Assembly (NCBI GenBank): GCA_047606545.1
Contig: JASGEI010000013.1
Span: 1 to 48,222 of the forward strand
DNA: 48,222 nt
DNA from: JASGDC01 sp047606545
GTDB lineage: Bacteria; Actinomycetota; Actinomycetes; Actinomycetales; Micrococcaceae
Direction: 5' to 3'
The translations under genes and the position numbers were made by a program. The notes under the pieces are model-generated. The model was given only the letters and a program-made list of their open reading frames with translations, was not told where the DNA came from and made no database searches. Shown piece after piece: positions 23,943 through 32,350 of the stretch. The first letter of the stretch is position 1; every line of letters starts with the position of its first letter.

Positions 23943-25055
23943 CTAAACTGTATATAGCATCTCCAAAGTTTCCTCTTTAGTCTTAGCCAAAAATAACTGA
24001 TAGCGGAAATCATCATCAATTAACTTCCGTGATAATGCAGCTAATATCTCTAAGTTTTGGGTACTAGGAAGACTTTTTGGAACTGCAATTATAAATAATA
24101 ATCTAACTCGTTCTTTGTGAAATTCATCCCATTTAATTCCATCTTTAGATTTAGCAAATGCAACTACTGTTTGTGAAATACCAGTTGATTTGGACTGTGG
24201 GATGGCTACGCCATCACCTATACCGGTAGACATTTGTTTTTCAAATGTCCAGGCAGCCTTTAGCATCGCCTCTTTATCAGTAACTTTGCCACTTCTTCCA
24301 ACTAATTCTAATAGCTCCGGGATTGCTGCTTCTCTAGTGGTAGCATTAAGCTCTAACTCAATTGTCTCTGCCGATAAGAAATCTAATAAGTTTCTAGTAG
24401 GTTCCTCAGTAGGATCCACATTTTCTCCCAAAGTTATCTGTGCTGGCGATAAATCTACTGCGGCATCAATATTTTCTGGAGTAATTCCACTTTCTTCTGT
24501 TTTAGGTTTTCTCCTAAAAAAGTCTCTTCTATACGCCAAAAATCCAACAGCAGTCAATCCTGCCAATGTAACGCCAATCACAATATCACTACCTTCATTT
24601 AAAAAATCAAAACCAGCACTCACAACACCAAATATTAATACAGCCAACATCGCAATCACTACTATCATCATTATTGGTGAAATTGTCTGTGCTTTTAATC
24701 TTCGCCAAACACTGTCTTTGTTATCTAAAGTGAAAATATCTGCCTTAGAAAGATTAATAGCTTGTTCAATTATTTTTTTTGGATTCTCTATACTCTCTGC
24801 AATTCCAACATCAAGAATCTTTTTATCAATAAATCTATCTGTATTTATTTTTTTATCTGCGACTATGGCAACTACTGGGCTTTTTGAAATATCTTCTACA
24901 GTTAATTCATGATCAGTTGCTGTATCACCTTGTACTTCAACTTGTAGATCATAATTTAAATCTTTTGCTGCTAATTTGAGCTTTTCGGCTGCTAAATAAG
25001 CATGCCCAATACCGTCAGGACATGAAGTTACTCCTACTAACTTTCTTTCCGACAA
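23943..25055 (-). CDS. PTS-derived membrane protein: fructose-type EIIB, two membrane helices, EIIA lacking the active-site His
   Basis: 370 residues from the chosen start. Domain 1 (about 4-100) is a fructose-type EIIB with the phospho-acceptor Cys retained in GVTSCPDGIGHAYLAAEKL (Cys12). Then come two membrane helices (about 126-180) in place of the usual EIIC of about 330 residues. Domain 3 (about 225-370) is an EIIA of the fructose/mannitol family, but the IPH motif reads GIGDGVAIPQSK: codon 24195-24197 is CAG (Gln), not His. Without EIIC and the EIIA His it cannot be an ordinary transporter; a sensor or regulatory role is inferred. An in-frame ATG at 25100 has no Shine-Dalgarno; the TTG at 25055 has AAGGAG 6 nt upstream and fits the EIIB N terminus. 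Confidence 0.85.
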   Translation of the reverse strand: MSERKLVGVTSCPDGIGHAYLAAEKLKLAAKDLNYDLQVEVQGDTATDHELTVEDISKSPVVAIVADKKINTDRFIDKKILDVGIAESIENPKKIIEQAINLSKADIFTLDNKDSVWRRLKAQTISPIMMIVVIAMLAVLIFGVVSAGFDFLNEGSDIVIGVTLAGLTAVGFLAYRRDFFRRKPKTEESGITPENIDAAVDLSPAQITLGENVDPTEEPTRNLLDFLSAETIELELNATTREAAIPELLELVGRSGKVTDKEAMLKAAWTFEKQMSTGIGDGVAIPQSKSTGISQTVVAFAKSKDGIKWDEFHKERVRLLFIIAVPKSLPSTQNLEILAALSRKLIDDDFRYQLFLAKTKEETLEMLYTV

Positions 25056-25169
25056 CTTGAACTCCTTATTTTTGCCACCAAATACTAGTATAGATGTCAT
25101 AACAATATTTATGATGAGAATTTGGTTAGTATAAGCTATGAAAACTCTACAATGTAATCATAGTAATAC

Positions 25170-25184
25170 AACAAGGACCTTGTT
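25170..25184. promoter_or_regulatory. Palindrome upstream of the PTS-derived gene
   Basis: AACAAGG-A-CCTTGTT is a perfect 7+1+7 dyad about 115 bp before the TTG start. With a single central base it is more likely a protein-binding site than a hairpin. Binding protein unknown. Confidence 0.4.
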
Positions 25185-25238
25185 AGTAATTAGCTTGTAA
25201 AAATGCTATAAAAATACTTTAAATATTTATATCAACTA

Positions 25239-26057
25239 TTAAATTTCAAATATTTTATCAATATCGTGCAATATAGAACTTGCTTCTACATATTCCAGAT
25301 TTACTACTCCACCAGTTTGCACTATTAACGCTGCTAACCTTTGTAGTGGTTTATCTACAGATTTCATATGCGATAGCTCTGGAGTCAATGCCATAATAGC
25401 ATCTGCTAATGGCACCTCTTCAATATTTGGCGCTACACTTTTATTTGTTGATTCTTTATCACGGTCAAGTAAAGCAATTTTTTTAAGTTTTAATTTTTTA
25501 GGAGCTTTCTTAAAACCAAGCTCTTTAGGTCCAACCTGAATCTTAGGCTTACTACTATCCATAATAACTGAAAGTGGTTTTGGATACCACGTCACATTGC
25601 CATCAAAATCAACGACAAGTGTTTCATCCGTTACATAACCGATTTCTGTTCCCAAAGTTCGCGCTAAAGTAGTTTTACCAGTGCCTGATTTTGCGACAAA
25701 AGCAATAACTTGACCTTCATCATCACTTATTCCACAAGCATGTAGCATAATGCGTTTACCTTTATTATGCTCAATCCCCATACGCGTCAATGTCGAACTT
25801 AAATTAGATTCGATAGTATCAATAGATTTACTCCAAAGGTAGCGCAGCTGGTTCTCAGTATTTTCATAAACTGGGTATGCTGGGTTAACCTCAGATACTG
25901 ACATAATGAGTTCAGTAAAATCACCAGATTCAGTGGAAGCTAACCATGACCACTTATTTTTAATAGCTTCCCACTGTTCATCCGTAATACCGCCCTGATT
26001 AACCAAGGCAATCTTTTTACCCATGATGTTCAGTTTTATTGGTTTCAAAATGTTCAC
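25239..26057 (-). CDS. P-loop protein resembling the HPr kinase C-terminal domain
   Basis: 272 residues. The N-terminal 100 residues have no recognisable motif. A P-loop AKSGTGKT (122-129) follows, then GYVTDETLVVDFDG, a layout like HPr kinase/phosphorylase and related small-molecule serine kinases, and a basic region KKAPKKLKLKKIALL. The C terminus is helical. True HPr kinase is not expected in this group, so a related ATP-binding protein is the safer call. Start options are GTG 26057, TTG 26048 (AGGTGA 5 nt upstream) and ATG 26024. It lies upstream of the PTS-derived gene on the same strand, 183 bp away, so a link is possible. Confidence 0.6.
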   Translation of the reverse strand: MNILKPIKLNIMGKKIALVNQGGITDEQWEAIKNKWSWLASTESGDFTELIMSVSEVNPAYPVYENTENQLRYLWSKSIDTIESNLSSTLTRMGIEHNKGKRIMLHACGISDDEGQVIAFVAKSGTGKTTLARTLGTEIGYVTDETLVVDFDGNVTWYPKPLSVIMDSSKPKIQVGPKELGFKKAPKKLKLKKIALLDRDKESTNKSVAPNIEEVPLADAIMALTPELSHMKSVDKPLQRLAALIVQTGGVVNLEYVEASSILHDIDKIFEI

Positions 26058-26079
26058 CTATTTTAGTAATTCATCGCGT

Positions 26080-26107
26080 AAAAACAAAACCACCTCTGAT
26101 GAGGTGG
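26080..26107 (-). terminator. Terminator of tRNA-Arg(ACG)
   Basis: Stem CCACCTC/GAGGTGG with a 4-nt loop, followed on the minus strand by TTTTGTTTTT, starting 19 nt after the tRNA. Confidence 0.9.
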
Positions 26108-26125
26108 GAAGTGTCTTGCATTAAG

Positions 26126-26199
<74 letters not shown>

Positions 26200-26291
26200 A
26201 ATCGTTTTGCAACTTTTTAATTTTAACAAAAAACGTAGCTAATCGCAAAATATTGTGATTTACCTACTTTTACTCGTTTATTTTCTAAAAC

Positions 26292-27182
26292 TTAAGTATT
26301 AATAAACTTCTTAAAGAAGTCAGTTTGCTCTTGGTTACAAACTTCAGCTTCCCTGGTTTTAAGACCTAAATGAAATACATGCTGCAACTTCTTGCCATCA
26401 AAACTACGATATTCTTTAAATTTATTAGTAACCCCTACATTTTCAAGAATATCCGCCAAAGGTTTTGCAAACTCGTTACAAAAATCATCAGTAGCCGTCG
26501 TAATAAACGAAGGTGGGAAATCTGAAGTAATGTAATCTTCTACCGGGAATTGCTTCTTGGTCTCTTCGCTTGGTTCTTCACCAAAGTAGTAGCCAAAATC
26601 TTCATTAACTGGCTTATCTTTACCGATATGGTAAACACCACAATTTAATCCTGCAGCTTTGATATCAAGGTTTGGTGCTTTGAACTCAAAAAGCTTAGCA
26701 TAATCTGGATTGGTCATAATAGTTATGTATTGTTCTGCTAACTGGCCACCAGCACTATCACCAACAAAGAATAAATTACCGGCATCGATAAAATGCTCTT
26801 TACCTTTTTCTGCTACCCAATTCATCACTGAGTTTACATCTTCAAGCGGTGCCGGATATTGATTTTTAGGGGCCAAACGGTAGTTAAAGTTAACTACAGC
26901 AAAACCCATTGTTGCTAAACGCATGCAATATAAACGGTAAGCTTCAATACCTCCATAGAACCAGCCACCGCCATGAATATCCACAATTGTAGGTAATGGT
27001 TCTTTGGTATCACGTGGATAGTAGATATCCAACAGATTATCTTTGCCATGAGGACCAAAAGAAATCCCTCGTTCCTCAGCAATATCGGAAGGCGGGATTA
27101 ACCCAGAGAGTTTTTTCTTATCTCCATATGCAAACAATGCTTTCAATGCAAAAAGATTAGATTTCTTAATTTTTGGTATCAT
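26292..27182 (-). CDS. Alpha/beta hydrolase of the hormone-sensitive lipase (HSL) esterase family
   Basis: 296 residues. Oxyanion motif HGGGW (70-74), nucleophile Ser143 in GDSAGGQL, acid DDF in TTATDDFCNEF and a late His in LQHVFHLGL form the expected machinery. Its substrate is likely a short-chain or small ester. No signal peptide is seen. The frame can extend two codons to a TTG at 27188, but the ATG at 27182 has AGGGTGA 6 nt upstream. Probably monocistronic; about 200 bp upstream hold no gene. Confidence 0.9.
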   Translation of the reverse strand: MIPKIKKSNLFALKALFAYGDKKKLSGLIPPSDIAEERGISFGPHGKDNLLDIYYPRDTKEPLPTIVDIHGGGWFYGGIEAYRLYCMRLATMGFAVVNFNYRLAPKNQYPAPLEDVNSVMNWVAEKGKEHFIDAGNLFFVGDSAGGQLAEQYITIMTNPDYAKLFEFKAPNLDIKAAGLNCGVYHIGKDKPVNEDFGYYFGEEPSEETKKQFPVEDYITSDFPPSFITTATDDFCNEFAKPLADILENVGVTNKFKEYRSFDGKKLQHVFHLGLKTREAEVCNQEQTDFFKKFINT

Positions 27183-27397
27183 CTTCAATCACCCTATATT
27201 TTCAAAACTTCATATTCAGCTGGGACAGATCCTTGCACACCTTTAGCCTGCATTATAAGTGCCACAGCCAGTTATCATAAGCCATTACTTTTTCCATATT
27301 ACTATCATTCAACGTTAATCAAGTCGCTAACGCTCCGATAAAAGTATCCCCTACAGCAGTTACAACATAGAGGGATTTTCTCCATTTTACATACTAA

Positions 27398-28282
27398 CTA
27401 TAAGAACGCAGTAACTGTGGCTGCAACTAAAATCAGTAACAGTCCAATAACAGTTACCATCATTTCTTTCCTTGTTTTATATTGTCCTAACCAGTAGATA
27501 CCACCTAATGTAGCTAATATTACTGAAGTCTGCGACAAAATGAATCCCGTAGCTAAACCGTTCATGTTAGGTTGTGCGGAAATTAAATAAGTTAACGCTG
27601 CAAAAGCAAAAAACAGTCCGGAAAGGATATGTTTCCATGAGATCACATCGGTAAAGACATTAATTTTGCTTTGTTTTAAATCGACCAAACCAAAAATAGT
27701 GACCATAATCATCATACCGATAGCTTGCGGCAAAAATGCATGTAACCCATCTATTTCAGTAGCTTGTGGCGCTGCTGAGTAACCCCAGTAGCCAATCTCA
27801 CCAAATGCAAGCATTATGAGAGCTTGCTTTAACTTACTACCGGCAGCTACATCTTTATGCTCAGTCCAAACTGTTAAGTATGCACCTAGAATTATCACTG
27901 CTAATCCGACAAATCCAATAACTCGGGCAGTAACACCTGGCCAATTCCCTAATGCAAATACTCCCCATAATGAAGCACCCAATAGTTGGAACGCTGTAGT
28001 GACAGGCATTGCCCGCGACGAACCTACCAAAGTAAAAGATCTAAAAGTAATAATCTGTGCAATGGACCAAGCTACTCCCGAAAGTATTGATAGCCATAAA
28101 TCTTTACCTGTTGGGAAATCTAGTTGCATTGAAATTGAAACTACTATTGCGAAAAGTAAAGTACCCATTGAAGTACCAAACAGCTGATTTATTGGCCGCC
28201 CACCAATTTTAGTCGCAACTGTCGGAAATAAACCCCACCCTAAAAGCGGTCCTAGTCCGACTAGTAATGCAAAAGTATTCAT
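27398..28282 (-). CDS. GRP-family sugar uptake protein (GlcU/RbsU-like)
   Basis: 294 residues with ten predicted membrane helices and no soluble domain. The opening LVGLGPLLGWGLFPTVATKIGG and the stretches RSFTLVGSSRAMPVTTAFQLLG and PNMNGLATGFILSQTSVI are typical of the glucose/ribose porter (GRP) family, which imports a sugar with a proton. Shine-Dalgarno AAAGGCG precedes the ATG. A dyad 19 bp upstream may be its operator. It stands alone between the esterase and hemL. Confidence 0.9.
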   Translation of the reverse strand: MNTFALLVGLGPLLGWGLFPTVATKIGGRPINQLFGTSMGTLLFAIVVSISMQLDFPTGKDLWLSILSGVAWSIAQIITFRSFTLVGSSRAMPVTTAFQLLGASLWGVFALGNWPGVTARVIGFVGLAVIILGAYLTVWTEHKDVAAGSKLKQALIMLAFGEIGYWGYSAAPQATEIDGLHAFLPQAIGMMIMVTIFGLVDLKQSKINVFTDVISWKHILSGLFFAFAALTYLISAQPNMNGLATGFILSQTSVILATLGGIYWLGQYKTRKEMMVTVIGLLLILVAATVTAFL

Positions 28283-28300
28283 ATTTTCGCCTTTGAAAAT

Positions 28301-28319
28301 TAAGTATCTTCAATACTTA
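28301..28319 (-). promoter_or_regulatory. Dyad upstream of the GRP transporter
   Basis: TAAGTAT-N5-ATACTTA is a perfect 7-bp dyad 19 bp upstream of the start codon, in the position of an operator or a small leader hairpin. No regulator gene is adjacent. Confidence 0.4.
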
Positions 28320-28412
28320 CGGTAACATCAAACCATACAAAATACTTCTCAATTACTATAAGAAATCCAAATTCTACATTTGATAGTGTATGATGTTTTG
28401 CTGTAGCTATGT

Positions 28413-29714
28413 CTAGGATATTATCGCCTTAACACTCTTTTGCGCGGCTTGATAAATCTTATCCATAGCTTCATCATCATGTGCAGCAGATAAGAACCAT
28501 GCTTCAAATACTGAAGGTGGTAGGTAAACACCGTTATCTAACATCGTTTGGAAGAACTGCTCATAGATTTTAGTATCTTGTTTCTTAACATCTGCGTAGT
28601 TTTCTACCTTATTCACACCAAAAGCAAAGCTGAATAGATTACCTGTTTGTTGCAGGCTGTGTGCAATTCCAGCTTTGGTAAATTCATTCGAGACGAATTC
28701 TGCAAGTTCTTTAGCTCGCTTGTTTACAGTTTCGTAAACTTCAGGCGTGCAAGCTTCTAAGGTAGCAATTCCAGCAGCCATAGCAATCGGGTTACCTGAA
28801 AGGGTTCCTGCTTGATATACCGGACCAACTGGCGCTAAGTAATCCATAATCTTGGCACTACCTGCAAGAGCTGCAACTGGTAAGCCACCGCCAATAATCT
28901 TGCCAAAAGTCATAATGTCTGGTGCCCAACCTTCTGCACGACCTTCAAGTCCCCAGAAACCTGCATCAGAAACTCGGAAACCAGTAAGCACTTCATCAGA
29001 AATCAATAGCGACTCATGCTTGTGCGCTAGCTCTAATAGTGCTTTATTAAAACCTCTCTTAGGTTTCACTACCCCCATATTTGCGGGTGCTGCTTCAGTA
29101 ATTATTGCAGCAATACTATCGCTATATTTTTTGAAAACTTCTTTTACTAAATCAATGTCATTATATGGGACCACAATAGTTTGAGACGCAGTAGCTTTCG
29201 TAATTCCTGGTGAACCTGGAATTGCCAATGTTGCGACACCACTACCAGCATCAGCAAGTAGTGAGTCTGAATGACCATGATAACAACCAGCAAATTTAAC
29301 TATTAAGTCTTTACCTGTGTAACCACGTGCAAGGCGAATCGCTGTCATAGTGGCTTCGGTACCAGTGGAAACAAAACGAATTTTTTCCATACATGGAACT
29401 CGTTTAAGTACTATCTCTGCTAAGGTACCTTCTGATTTAGTAGATGTTCCAAAAGATAGGCTATTTTTTGTAGCTTCTTGCACAGCTTTTAATACTTTTT
29501 CATTAGCATGACCTAAAACCATTGGCCCCCAAGAACAGACAAGATCTACATATTCATTACCATCAGCATCATAAAGATAAGGTCCTTTTGCACGTTCAAT
29601 AAAACGAGGTGCTGCTTTCCCTACTGATTTAAAGGCTCGAACTGGTGAACTTACCCCTCCCGGCATTAATTCCTCAGCGTGAGCTTGCAATTTATCTGAA
29701 GTCTTATGTTCCAC
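28413..29714 (-). CDS. hemL: Glutamate-1-semialdehyde 2,1-aminomutase
   Basis: 433 residues, full length. It converts glutamate-1-semialdehyde to 5-aminolevulinate with PLP, the second step of the C5 heme pathway started by HemA. PLP lysine is Lys272 in MTFGKIIGGGLPV. Other signatures are VSSPVRAFKSVG, STGTEATMTAIRLARG, GCYHGHSD and LISDEVLTGFR. The start is GTG at 29714, overlapping the hemB stop by 1 nt (TAGTG), with AAAGGAG upstream. Last gene of the hem operon. Confidence 0.98.
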   Translation of the reverse strand: MEHKTSDKLQAHAEELMPGGVSSPVRAFKSVGKAAPRFIERAKGPYLYDADGNEYVDLVCSWGPMVLGHANEKVLKAVQEATKNSLSFGTSTKSEGTLAEIVLKRVPCMEKIRFVSTGTEATMTAIRLARGYTGKDLIVKFAGCYHGHSDSLLADAGSGVATLAIPGSPGITKATASQTIVVPYNDIDLVKEVFKKYSDSIAAIITEAAPANMGVVKPKRGFNKALLELAHKHESLLISDEVLTGFRVSDAGFWGLEGRAEGWAPDIMTFGKIIGGGLPVAALAGSAKIMDYLAPVGPVYQAGTLSGNPIAMAAGIATLEACTPEVYETVNKRAKELAEFVSNEFTKAGIAHSLQQTGNLFSFAFGVNKVENYADVKKQDTKIYEQFFQTMLDNGVYLPPSVFEAWFLSAAHDDEAMDKIYQAAQKSVKAIIS

Positions 29715-30718
29715 TAACTCACTTCTCCTTTAGCCAATTTTTTAGCAACTTCTAAGGCAAAATAAGTCAAAATAATATCAGCACCAGCACGCTTAATACT
29801 GATTAAACTTTCAAGTACTACCCTATCTCGGTCAAGCCAACCATTAGCTGCTGCAGCTTCAATCATCGAGTATTCGCCTGATACCTGGTAGGCAGCCACT
29901 GGCACTGTTGCTACATTTTTAATATCTGAAACAATATCTAAATAACTCATTGCTGGTTTAACCATTGCAATGTCAGCACCTTCAGCAATATCTAGCTCAT
30001 ATTCATAACGCGCTTCAGTACGGTTTGCAGGGTTTTGTTGATAAGTATTTCGATTACCAGTAAAACTAGAGTCAACTGCTTCACGGAATGGACCAAAGAA
30101 AGCTGAAGCATACTTAGCGGTGTAAGCTAAAATTCCCACATTTTCAAAACCAGCTTTATCCAAAGCAGCACGAATTACTCCCACTTGCCCATCCATCATT
30201 CCTGATGGCGCAACTAAATGAGCTCCCGCTTTAGCTTGAGATACTGCCATTTTTGCATAAAGCTCTAATGTATCATCATTTATTACATTGCCACTATCAT
30301 CAATAACCCCACAATGCCCATGATCAGTAAATTCATCAAGGCAAGTATCAGCCATAATTACCGTGCTATTACCTAGTTCTTTACGTAATTTTGCTATAGC
30401 ACGATTAAGAATTCCAGCTTTAGACCAAGCTTGTGAACCTTGACTATCCTTTTCTTTCGGAATTCCGAAAAGCATTAAGCCGCCAACGCCAGTTGCCACT
30501 GCTTCCTTAGCAAACTCCACTAATGAATCTAAACTGTGCTGCTGCACCCCTGGCATTGCGGCAATATCTTGTGGTTTCGTAATGTCTTCTTTAACAAAAA
30601 TTGGTAATACTAAATCACTAGGATGTAACGTAGTTCCAGCTACCATACGACGCAATGCTGCGGTATGACGAAGCCGGCGTGGACGATGAGTTATTTGAAA
30701 ATTTTGCATAATCTTCAT
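29714..30718 (-). CDS. hemB: Porphobilinogen synthase (delta-aminolevulinate dehydratase)
   Basis: 334 residues. It joins two 5-aminolevulinates into porphobilinogen. The Schiff-base lysines lie in AYTAKYASAFFGPFREA and AMVKPAMSYLDIV. The metal region reads DTCLDEFTDHGHCG, with Cys126 and Cys136 kept but Asp128 where zinc enzymes have the middle Cys, a mixed Zn/Mg-type site that I recall from other actinobacteria. An alternative ATG three codons in (30709) is equally possible. It starts about 30 bp after hemD. Confidence 0.97.
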   Translation of the reverse strand: MKIMQNFQITHRPRRLRHTAALRRMVAGTTLHPSDLVLPIFVKEDITKPQDIAAMPGVQQHSLDSLVEFAKEAVATGVGGLMLFGIPKEKDSQGSQAWSKAGILNRAIAKLRKELGNSTVIMADTCLDEFTDHGHCGVIDDSGNVINDDTLELYAKMAVSQAKAGAHLVAPSGMMDGQVGVIRAALDKAGFENVGILAYTAKYASAFFGPFREAVDSSFTGNRNTYQQNPANRTEARYEYELDIAEGADIAMVKPAMSYLDIVSDIKNVATVPVAAYQVSGEYSMIEAAAANGWLDRDRVVLESLISIKRAGADIILTYFALEVAKKLAKGEVS

Positions 30719-30749
30719 TTTACTATCTATATTTTTAACTTTTATTGGC

Positions 30750-31385
30750 CTAACTGTCTTTACCCAGCTCTTTGTCTAAGAATTTTTCAGTGGTTTCTCC
30801 AATAGCCTGGAAACTCACTTTTTCATGAAAACCACTACTTAACCATAAATAACAGCTAGCTACACTTGGGGAAGTACAATAAAAACCAGCTATTTCCCTA
30901 GCCTTTAGCAACTGCTGAATCTCAGCTTTTTGCTTTCTATCTTTAATTATTTCGACATCATAAGCAGTAATACTATTCACTTCACAGCCTTGTTCCGTTA
31001 AACCATCAGCTAACGTCTTTGGGGCAAGATTTGAATTCGGCAATAAGACTTTTCCAGATATTGGATTATCAGCCAAAATACCATTAGCACTTTCAACATT
31101 TGGGACGAAATCTACCGATAATCCTAACTGCTCATTACAAGCTTCAGCAGTTTTCTTGCCTACTGCAGCAACTTTAAATCTTTTGTAAGGGTTTATTCCA
31201 GCCAAGCTTAAGGAATTAACTGCATTCTGGCTAGTAACTACTAGCCAATCAAAATTACCCGTAAAACTTTTGCGTAATTTATCAGCATGAGGATAAGAAA
31301 TATTCAATGCTGGCACTACAAATGGTTCATAATACTTCTGGATTGCTTTATTTTGATATTTCGATTTCGGAATTACTAGTTTCAT
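30750..31385 (-). CDS. hemD: Uroporphyrinogen-III synthase
   Basis: 211 residues, a little short for the family. It cyclises hydroxymethylbilane with inversion of ring D. HemD is poorly conserved; the call rests on WLVVTSQNAVNSLSLAG, FKVAAVGKKTAEACN, LLPNSNLAPKTLADGL and YCTSPSVASCYL, and on its place after hemC (4-bp ATGA overlap). In several corynebacteria hemD is fused to a uroporphyrinogen methyltransferase; here it stands alone. Confidence 0.9.
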   Translation of the reverse strand: MKLVIPKSKYQNKAIQKYYEPFVVPALNISYPHADKLRKSFTGNFDWLVVTSQNAVNSLSLAGINPYKRFKVAAVGKKTAEACNEQLGLSVDFVPNVESANGILADNPISGKVLLPNSNLAPKTLADGLTEQGCEVNSITAYDVEIIKDRKQKAEIQQLLKAREIAGFYCTSPSVASCYLWLSSGFHEKVSFQAIGETTEKFLDKELGKDS

Positions 31386-32350
31386 TTTAATTTTTCCAAT
31401 AATTTGTACGCTACTTGCTGTCCTTGTTTCTTTGCGAAACTAACTACATCACTATCTTTAAAGATTTCGATATTTAGCTTCTCTCGAACAAAGTTTTGGT
31501 CTTTAGCTATTTGTAAATCTTCAGTACTCATATCTGTGGTTGAGGGGTACATAATAGCGTTGATTTCAAGTAAGTTAGCTTCTGGAAAGTGTGCATAAAC
31601 TCCAATTGGCGCACTACAACCTTGTTCTGCAGTAGCTAGGACTTCTCTTTCTGCTATAACGGCTGCCCGCGTTTCAATATCATCCAAGGCAGTTAATCCA
31701 ACTTTTAACGCTTGTGCTACTTCATTATTACTAGTCAAAATCTCAGTTTTACATTCAACTGCTAATGCGCCTTGCCCCGGAGCTGAAATAAACTCACTTG
31801 GCTCTAAGACTTCAGAAATAATATTTATCTTACCAAGACGCTCTAGACCTGCATAAGCAAGTACTACTGCATCAAGATCTTGCTCAATTCGCTTAATCCG
31901 GGTATCGATATTGCCACGAATATCTACAATTTGTAAATCATCACGATAAGAAAGCAACTGCGCTGCTCGCCTTGGTGAACCAGTACCAACTTTCGCGCCT
32001 TTAGGTAAAGTAGACAAAGTGTAATCACTGTTGGCACATAATACATCTGCTGGGCTCTCTCGTTTTGCAATAGTAGCTAGGCTAATACCTTTTTCTGGAT
32101 ATGTAGGCAAATCTTTAAGCGAATGTACGATAATATCAACTTTGTCCTCAAGTAATGCCTGGCGCAATCTAGATACGAAAACACCAGTGCCACCGAGCTG
32201 CATCAATGGGTCCTTAGATTTATCTCCATCACTTTTTACATGTACGATTTCAAAATCGAAATTACCTGCTTTAGCTAGCTCTTTAGCTAAAGCTTTAGTT
32301 TGACTTAATGCCAACGCACTAGCACGAGTACCAACTCTAATTTTCTGCAT
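31382..32350 (-). CDS. hemC: Hydroxymethylbilane synthase (porphobilinogen deaminase)
   Basis: 322 residues, full length. It polymerises four porphobilinogens on a dipyrromethane cofactor bound to Cys245 (EQGCSAPIGVYAH). Other signatures are RVGTRASALALSQ, IIVHSLKDLPT, GTGSPRRAAQL and DIRGNIDTRI. It overlaps hemY by 14 bp and hemD by 4 bp. Confidence 0.98.
   Translation of the reverse strand: MQKIRVGTRASALALSQTKALAKELAKAGNFDFEIVHVKSDGDKSKDPLMQLGGTGVFVSRLRQALLEDKVDIIVHSLKDLPTYPEKGISLATIAKRESPADVLCANSDYTLSTLPKGAKVGTGSPRRAAQLLSYRDDLQIVDIRGNIDTRIKRIEQDLDAVVLAYAGLERLGKINIISEVLEPSEFISAPGQGALAVECKTEILTSNNEVAQALKVGLTALDDIETRAAVIAEREVLATAEQGCSAPIGVYAHFPEANLLEINAIMYPSTTDMSTEDLQIAKDQNFVREKLNIEIFKDSDVVSFAKKQGQQVAYKLLEKLK

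Noticed and set aside
24190..24912. Plus-strand frame of 240 codons
   Set aside because: It is antisense to the PTS-derived gene, Ser/Ile-rich without motifs; the minus-strand frame has clear EIIB and EIIA domains.
25239..26057. Calling this protein HPr kinase outright
   Set aside because: Only the P-loop layout fits; the N-terminal domain and the HprK signature are not evident, and the group normally lacks HprK.
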